DNA from: Polytrichum commune
Taxonomy: Eukaryota; Streptophyta; Polytrichopsida; Polytrichales; Polytrichaceae
DNA: 64,000 bases
Reading direction: 5' to 3'
Assembly: GCA_950295325.1 (NCBI GenBank)
Contig: OX485804.1
Location: 7,440,001-7,504,000, forward strand
Shown: positions 58,341 through 64,000 of the stretch, piece after piece
Layout of the letters: the number at the start of each line of letters is the position of its first letter
Position numbering within the stretch: the first letter of the stretch is position 1
The notes under the pieces: generated by a model
Told to the model about the DNA's origin: nothing
The model's input: the letters and a program-made list of their open reading frames with translations, nothing else
Database searches by the model: none
Translations under genes and position numbers: made by a program

Positions 58341-60351
58341 CCTCCATGTCAAGGATTTTTCTCAGATACGAGTGTGAATTGTACTTGAAGCAACCATTGA
58401 CACCACCTTAACGCAAAATCATCGTTGCATACCGCACCATGAACCATAGACTTGCAATTGCAATTGGACGGTGGTCGACTATCCCATCTCAAGAGATAAT
58501 AGAATAAGCCGCTTTTGCTCTTACAATGCAATTGAAAACAAGGCACACTTTATGTTGGAGCGTCCTTTATATAACCCCATTAGAAATAAATTTTCATGAA
58601 CATTTAAGAATGTAGTATTAGGAAGCCTCGAGTCTTTCTTTCAATTGGATCATCAAGTTGGCATTAGTCTTTATCTCACGGAGGCTACTGCACTCTGCCA
58701 CTCTAGGGAATAGGTTGGTATGAAACCATCACAATGTACTTTCAGTCCCATTAGCCTTTTGGCTTCCCGGACCCTAAAATCAATCTCATTTCATTCAACT
58801 CAACTCAATACTAATTTAAATTGCTCATGTAGTGTCACCAACACTAATTGTAAACATTTAATTATTCATTCCTTTTTTTGTATAATCTTTTGTTGGGCAT
58901 TCTAAGTTTACAATGTTGCAACTATTGTCTCTTACTAAGTGATTTTCACCCAAATTTAAATAATCTATTATGATGTTTCATTACGTAAATGTTAAATTGT
59001 AAAATATACCAAACTTTGCTTCAATAATTGACATTTGGGTGAACTAAAAGGAAGTTGGGGTAATAATACTTGTAAACTTATTCATTAAAAGTGTCATTAG
59101 GAATCATATCATAGTGGCATAAAATACAATATACAGTTTAGTTGCAGATGAACCAGTTAGAGTTTGAGAAATGACCGGTCAAAGTTAAAGGCTTCATGAC
59201 AATTACCAATCATTTTAAAGGAATTTAGAGAATATACTCCACGTTAGTATAGAAAAGGCCAAAAGATTTCAACATATAATCGGTTGGACTTGGAAACACG
59301 AGGATCTTGATCGATTATGCCCCAAAAAAATTCCGGGCACTTGGGGCATAATGCCCCATAAATACAAAACACATGGTTAGTGCGAGATAGTTAGCAATCT
59401 AGCCTATGGCAATTTTTCCTCATGATTTTTGGAGCTCGTAAGAATACTTTATTTGTTCTCAAAGTCATTTGTTGTTGTTGTTCTTTTTCTTCTGATTGAA
59501 TGATCATATAGTTTTCCCACTTATGTTGATTATTGAGTTTAGAACGGTTAACAAATTTTAAGCACACAATTCGATCTCTTTAAACCACATGTCTATTTGG
59601 TGTCCGTTTACATATCCATGCCTAACCATACACCACTAATATGTACTTGACCGTCTAAGACAAGCACCTAAATTATGCTTGCTTACCTTAGTGAAAATGT
59701 GGCCAAGTAGCTGAGTCATCCTTGATACCTATGCAACATGGCTCTATTGTGGGCATGTTTCAACTTCACAAACAAAAAATGATTGTTGGATTGGCTTTGG
59801 AATTGTTTCACCCAGTTAGCAACTATAGATTATGAAGATTGTCATTTACATTCCATAATCATAGTCGAAATACAAAGATTATAAAAGTCCAAAGTGAAGA
59901 TTTTAAACTACTTGCAACGATCACATAAGCCCTCCCGATTGTGTTCACTGTTGAATCTATAGTGGTTAATGGATCTTGTGCATATAGTCCAAAACCCATC
60001 GTGACACATGTCTTTTTTGGTGTCCCATTTTCAACTACAAGTCTTGTCATACACCACGCAAATTTAGGTGTCCATCCAACCAATATGAGTAACCACACGT
60101 ACATGAAGGCTTAGGATTACATCATTTATGGTATTTTGTGTCACATACCTAACAGTGTCGCTTACCCTATTTTGAGGCAGATGCTAGGTTACGATTATGG
60201 TCAACAACTTCACCATCAGTGTCACCTTATGACACTTGACATTCCAGTGCCCTTACAAAATATCTTGGCATGCATATGTTCAATAATGCTATGAGGTGTA
60301 TGCCTATGTCACACAATGGTCTACAAGTTGATTAAAACACATAAAAGTATG
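58341..60351. repeat. Segmental direct duplication, copy 2 (2011 bp)
   Basis: Copy of 42855-44873, offset 15486 bp, dropping to 15478 after the 8-bp difference near 59713. Its right edge falls inside the left arm of the inverted-repeat element 60117-62105, 235 bp in. Confidence 0.95.
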
Positions 60352-60696
60352 CTCTCAAATATCCCAATGTGCTACACTAAATGTCATACTATAAATAAAA
60401 TTTCACTTAAGAAGAATTACATATGTTGACGAACAATATCATATTGGTGATTAGAGGATGTGCACCTAGAAACCTTAAGGCATCTAAGTTAGGCCCTTGG
60501 CAAGTAGTGTACGTGACACTAAACACCATAAAATGGTGTAGTTGGAAGGAGGTGAAACATTGTAGTTTAAAATGGTGTACCTTGTTTCGATCCAAGTTAT
60601 AACTTACGTACATCTCTACCTCCCATCAAGAAAATTGCAAATCGGATTATGGGCATGGTACACACGTACCTTATATTGTTTGCCCCATGATGTACT

Positions 60697-60712
60697 CCCC
60701 CCCCCCCCCCCC
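60697..60712. repeat. C16 homopolymer
   Basis: An uninterrupted run of 16 C in the centre of the inverted-repeat element. Similar long C or G runs occur at 1823, 14856, 16749, 25038, 26853, 37367 and 41676. Confidence 0.95.
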
Positions 60713-61149
60713 ACTTCTCAATGGTATTATGGATGGATGACACCCATGGACGGATGGATGGAACATCAATGTCTCGCGTTGCCATCCATCTACGAGTGAA
60801 TCCCGTTATCGTAAATTTATTGCTTCTCAATTGCTCGACTCTAGAGGCGAGGGAAGTGCGGCCATCAACACCATTGTCATAACCATTTAATAAACTCTGC
60901 AATAATTAGGGCGACTATTGATCAACACGATCTTGGGCTTGGGCTTAGTAATGGAAGATAAATCTCCAAGTGAATTCGTTCCCCTTAGGACTTCATTGTG
61001 CTCATTAGTAGGCCACTCAATAATGGGTTCACATCCGTGGGGCTAGTAAGTTTTTACTAGCTTAATGGCATGGCACGACTCAATGAAGTTTGAATGCTCA
61101 TTTGAATCATAACTTCCTCTTTTGTACTAAATTGATTGTATGTTGTTCT

Positions 61150-61295
61150 CCAACGGGCTAGTTGAGGGCCGCTTCTTTACACATGGACATGAGAGTCGTG
61201 ACCGTGAACATCTAAGGGCCCTTGAAAATCATGGTAAATAGAAATTCATTTTTGAGGTTGACGGGCCCTCAAGCTCGGTGTGAAGTGGAAGTGGA
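61150..61295. repeat. Possible worn relative of the GGCCACTTCACAC element
   Basis: GAGGGCCGCTTCTTTACACATG, GAGAGTCGTGACCGTGAA and the closing GGGCCCTCAAGCTCGGTGTG then AAGTGG resemble the termini of copies A-C, but the body is reduced to about 70 bp and many positions differ. Confidence 0.35.
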
Positions 61296-62105
61296 TCATG
61301 TTGAGGGATTGCAACGTGTTTTTATGTACAATTTTAAAAAGTAGGTAGTCCAAGACCCCATCATGCGTGTAAAATATTTACAAGAGCCTACATGAAATTA
61401 AATCGACTGTCACGGTCCCCAAATTTGCATCAAACCCGCCTCTTTTTTAACACGCCAATATTTGGTAGACCGTGAAACATTATCCACTAGGTGCCACATA
61501 GGATGCCCAAAAGAATTCGAGCTTAGGTTGTTAACGGAATCCTCAGCTCTTGAGTGCACTGCACTATTTATGGTATTTAGTGCCACAAACACTATTTGCA
61601 AAGGGCCTAAACTAGATGCCTAGAGGTTTCCAAGTGTCACGTATCCTAATTGCTAATTTTATATCATTCATCAACACAAGTGGTTTTTAAAAGTGAACTT
61701 GTTATTTTCATCATGACATTTAACATAGCACATTGGGATACCCGAGATGATAATCGTGCATGTCAGTAAACAAGGGGAAGATATTATGGAGCATCCTAAT
61801 GGCAAATGCCATGTGTGTTACAATTTTGGTATGCAAGAGGAAGACATCTTTTAGCAAAAGGAATGCCAAGTGTTATTTGTGTACACTTCAATCAACATGT
61901 AAACTGTTATGTAACATAGGCATACACCTCAAAACAATATTGAACATGCTATTGTCAAAATATTAATAAGTGCACTTGAACACCCAGTGTCACGAGATGA
62001 CACTAATGATGAAGTTGTTGATCATAAGTGTAACCTAGCATACTCCTGAAAGTAGGATAAGTGACACTATTACGCATGTGACACGAAATACCATAAATGA
62101 TGTAA

Positions 62106-63073
62106 GCTTAGTCTAGTTAAGCTTCAATCCTACTCTCATGGACGGTTAGGAAGAGAGCTAGAAAATGAGGTTGATAAGTTCAAGTGCAACCTCAAATTTC
62201 TAGTCGATCTCAACACAAGTCAATCTAACTACGAAGCGACCGGGGCCTAATGAGGAGGATAATTGAGACTGCTCCTCAAACTCCTGAAATGTGCATTAAA
62301 ATCTCATAATTTTTTAAGGTGGTTCATAAATTATTTTACGTTTGGTGTATCATACTATTTGTGGAAATCCATTGAGCTTATAGCCGACCTAGAAATCGGT
62401 GAACAAAATACCCAACATAATGGCGATGTTCATGGAAAATGATCGACTTTCAATCTTCAAATAGTGTTTTCTTTTCAAAGAATGTTTTTAGCCAACACTT
62501 TTCTCTATTCACCCAACATATTAAATATGGTGAGAAGTTAGTTAACTATTTATTCACCAAGCATTAAGTTAAGCGATTCATAAATAATGGTAGATTATAT
62601 CATTTTGTTTCAACTTTGGTATTTGTTTCGCCAAGATGATCATGTACGCAAGCTAAAAGATAATTACAAAAGAAAACAAAATGATTTAATCGACAATTTT
62701 TTTTCCAATTTTAATATCACATATTGTTCACACTCTATCCAAGTGATCATGTTCCTTTATGCATATAAGAACATGTCATCAACCTTCATAAGATGAACAT
62801 ATCTGTAAATTACCCACGCAAGTTAATTTGATATCCGATTTTTGAAGTGAAAAAAAAAACCCTTTGAATGTTTGTTTTGAAAATGCTTACACCAAGCTCA
62901 TGACCTTATCCACAAGGTCCAATAGAATGGACACAATCTTTAAGTTTGTGTCAACAATGTTGCTTCATGACTGTTTCATACTTCAAGCTTGTAAACCTCA
63001 CCTTGCAACTTATCTTGAAAATGCATAAAACCTTAGAGAACATGAAGAGTAATTGTGTGTAAAGTTAACTCAT
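62106..63073. other. Intergenic, no supported gene
   Basis: AT-rich with short frames. I see no repeat boundary. Confidence 0.5.
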
Positions 63074-63465
63074 GGCATGTTTACACCAAAGGCTTTAGGT
63101 CATGGCTCTTAAATGACCACGGTACCCTAATTTTTGGACAAGACCATAGAGAAATCCATGGACTAAAACCCCCAAAGTCTTCAGAGGGCACAAACCCTTG
63201 GTGTGAACCCAAATTCCTGCCGCAAATTATGTCATGCCTACCTTCAGGAGCTGCCCCGAAAAATTTCCCTACATTCCCGGCCAACATTATCCATACCTAT
63301 CATGTGGAATTCCATGTAGATTTATCATCTAGTGAAGATGTTGTGGGATGTGGTCAAACCTACCCCTCGTGTAAACCTGAAACAGGAGCCCGTGCCACTC
63401 TCAACCAATTAGAACTCGAAGATCCTCAAGAACCGTGACCTAATAGCTTTCGTGTAAAACGGGCC
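63074..63465. mobile_element. MITE-like TIR element, ~392 bp, diverged ends
   Basis: The left end GGCATGTTTACACCAAAGGC, then TTTAGGTCATGGCTCTT, pairs with the right end read inward, GGCCCGTTTTACACGAAAGC, then TATTAGGTCACGGTTCTT (about 80% over 38 bp by eye). The GTTTACAC word near the tip is shared with the perfect-TIR element at 15561. The 127-codon frame across it (63055-63438) crosses the left TIR and is not a gene. The target duplication is not clear. Confidence 0.75.
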
Positions 63466-64000
63466 TCTATCTTCAAGCATGACATGTTTTACCTAGAATT
63501 CTGCTAGATTTTGACTTTTTCATTAGCAAATAGTTTCAAATAAGTCAAACCGAAAGTTGGGGGAGACTTTAACTTCCACGTCCTTTGACCCCATGAAACG
63601 TGCCCTCATGCAAAACACCACGTCTTTTAGGTGGGAAGCTCGGCTTCTTCTGCACACTTCGAGCGTCACAATGCTTTTGTCATTGTGGGGGATCCCAATG
63701 TGAGGTGTTTTATAAATTAGATTAAATTAAATCAAATTAAAATCAAATTCTTGTTGGGATGTTAGGAGCGGAGGATTGTTTAATTGAAAAATAAAATTAA
63801 AAAATCTCTTATCGATCTTTGGTTCTTTTAAACATGTGATAGCAAGTGGAGGAAGTGCCACTTGAGGGTCAACTTGAAGTGACATGTGGATAGTTGTTTA
63901 GAGCAAGAAGGGATTTCCGAGTATAGTATTTGTCAACCGCATAATTTAAGTCAAGTGGACCGTGAAGATACACACTTGAATGAAGAGATAAGTGTTTTAT
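63466..64000. other. Intergenic, no supported gene
   Basis: AT-rich, with a short AAATTAAATCAAATTAA repeat at about 63722-63750. No gene or element ends are seen. Confidence 0.5.

Larger units (their letters stand above)
60117..62105. mobile_element. Large inverted-repeat (foldback-like) element, ~2.0 kb
   Basis: The left arm 60117-60540 reads inward TTACATCATTTATGGTATTT, TGTGTCACATACCTAACAGT. The right arm, about 61565-62105, reads inward TTACATCATTTATGGTATTT, CGTGTCACATGCGTAATAGT. The homology continues through GTGTATGCCTATGT.ACA, ATCCCAATGTGCTA, AAATGTCAT and AAACC(T)..AGGCATCTA up to GTG.CACTAAA.ACCATAAA. The left arm lacks about 150 bp present in the right arm. The ~1-kb centre has no transposase. 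GCTTA near both ends (60109-60113, 62106-62110) is a candidate target duplication but is not flush on the left. Confidence 0.8.

Noticed and set aside
63055..63438. 127-codon frame
   Set aside because: It crosses a TIR of a MITE-like element; no domain.
1..64000. tRNA, rRNA, reverse transcriptase, integrase or transposase genes
   Set aside because: No tRNA B-box context, rRNA stretch or DDE/RT motif was found in any frame inspected; a tRNAscan or profile search would settle it.

Overview
The window looks like nuclear DNA of a land plant, probably a non-seed plant or another species with a large, repeat-rich genome. Two protein genes have spliceable, plant-type structures: an AP2/ERF transcription factor and a protein whose N-terminus resembles the OCTOPUS/UPF0503 proteins. 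Plant telomere units (TTTAGGG/CCCTAAA) occur at 47002-47027 and 45404-45420. Intergenic DNA is AT-rich and full of worn repeats. I see no bacterial operon, phage, CRISPR or organelle signature. The species assignment is inference; the clade cannot be fixed from the sequence alone.

Layout. 1-1.8 kb is AT-rich intergenic DNA. 1.8-6.3 kb is the ERF gene: a G-run and GA microsatellite, a long leader with an over-represented TAGGCAC motif, exon 1 (3880-4852), a 181-bp intron that splits the AP2 domain, exon 2 (5034-5776), and then a ~52-bp minisatellite carrying one GACGTC per unit. 6.6-7.95 kb may hold one or two further exons on the + strand, which I cannot assign. From 8 to 33 kb there are only repeats: tandem arrays of ~150 bp (8.3-8.9 kb) and ~290 bp (16.3-17.0 kb), several non-autonomous TIR elements, and short dispersed modules. 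33.2-35.9 kb is the second gene on the - strand (exon 1 35919-34627, exon 2 33491-33183). Its intron carries a ~120-bp tandem array, and a GC-rich, microsatellite-rich upstream region reaches about 38.7 kb. 38.7-64 kb is again repeats, including a 2-kb direct duplication (42855-44873 = 58341-60351) and a 2-kb inverted-repeat element (60117-62105).

The strongest new material is the set of transposable elements without coding capacity. One is a PIF/Harbinger-like MITE with perfect 38-bp TIRs and TTA target duplications. Another is a hAT-like MITE with an 8-bp GTAACATA duplication, nested in a larger element whose unoccupied site survives elsewhere in the window. A third family has GGCCACTTCACAC termini, three copies and a paralogous empty site. 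A fourth MITE encloses an interstitial telomere tract. I found no transposase, reverse transcriptase, tRNA or rRNA gene. The two genes have no visible functional link; they are about 27 kb apart and on opposite strands.
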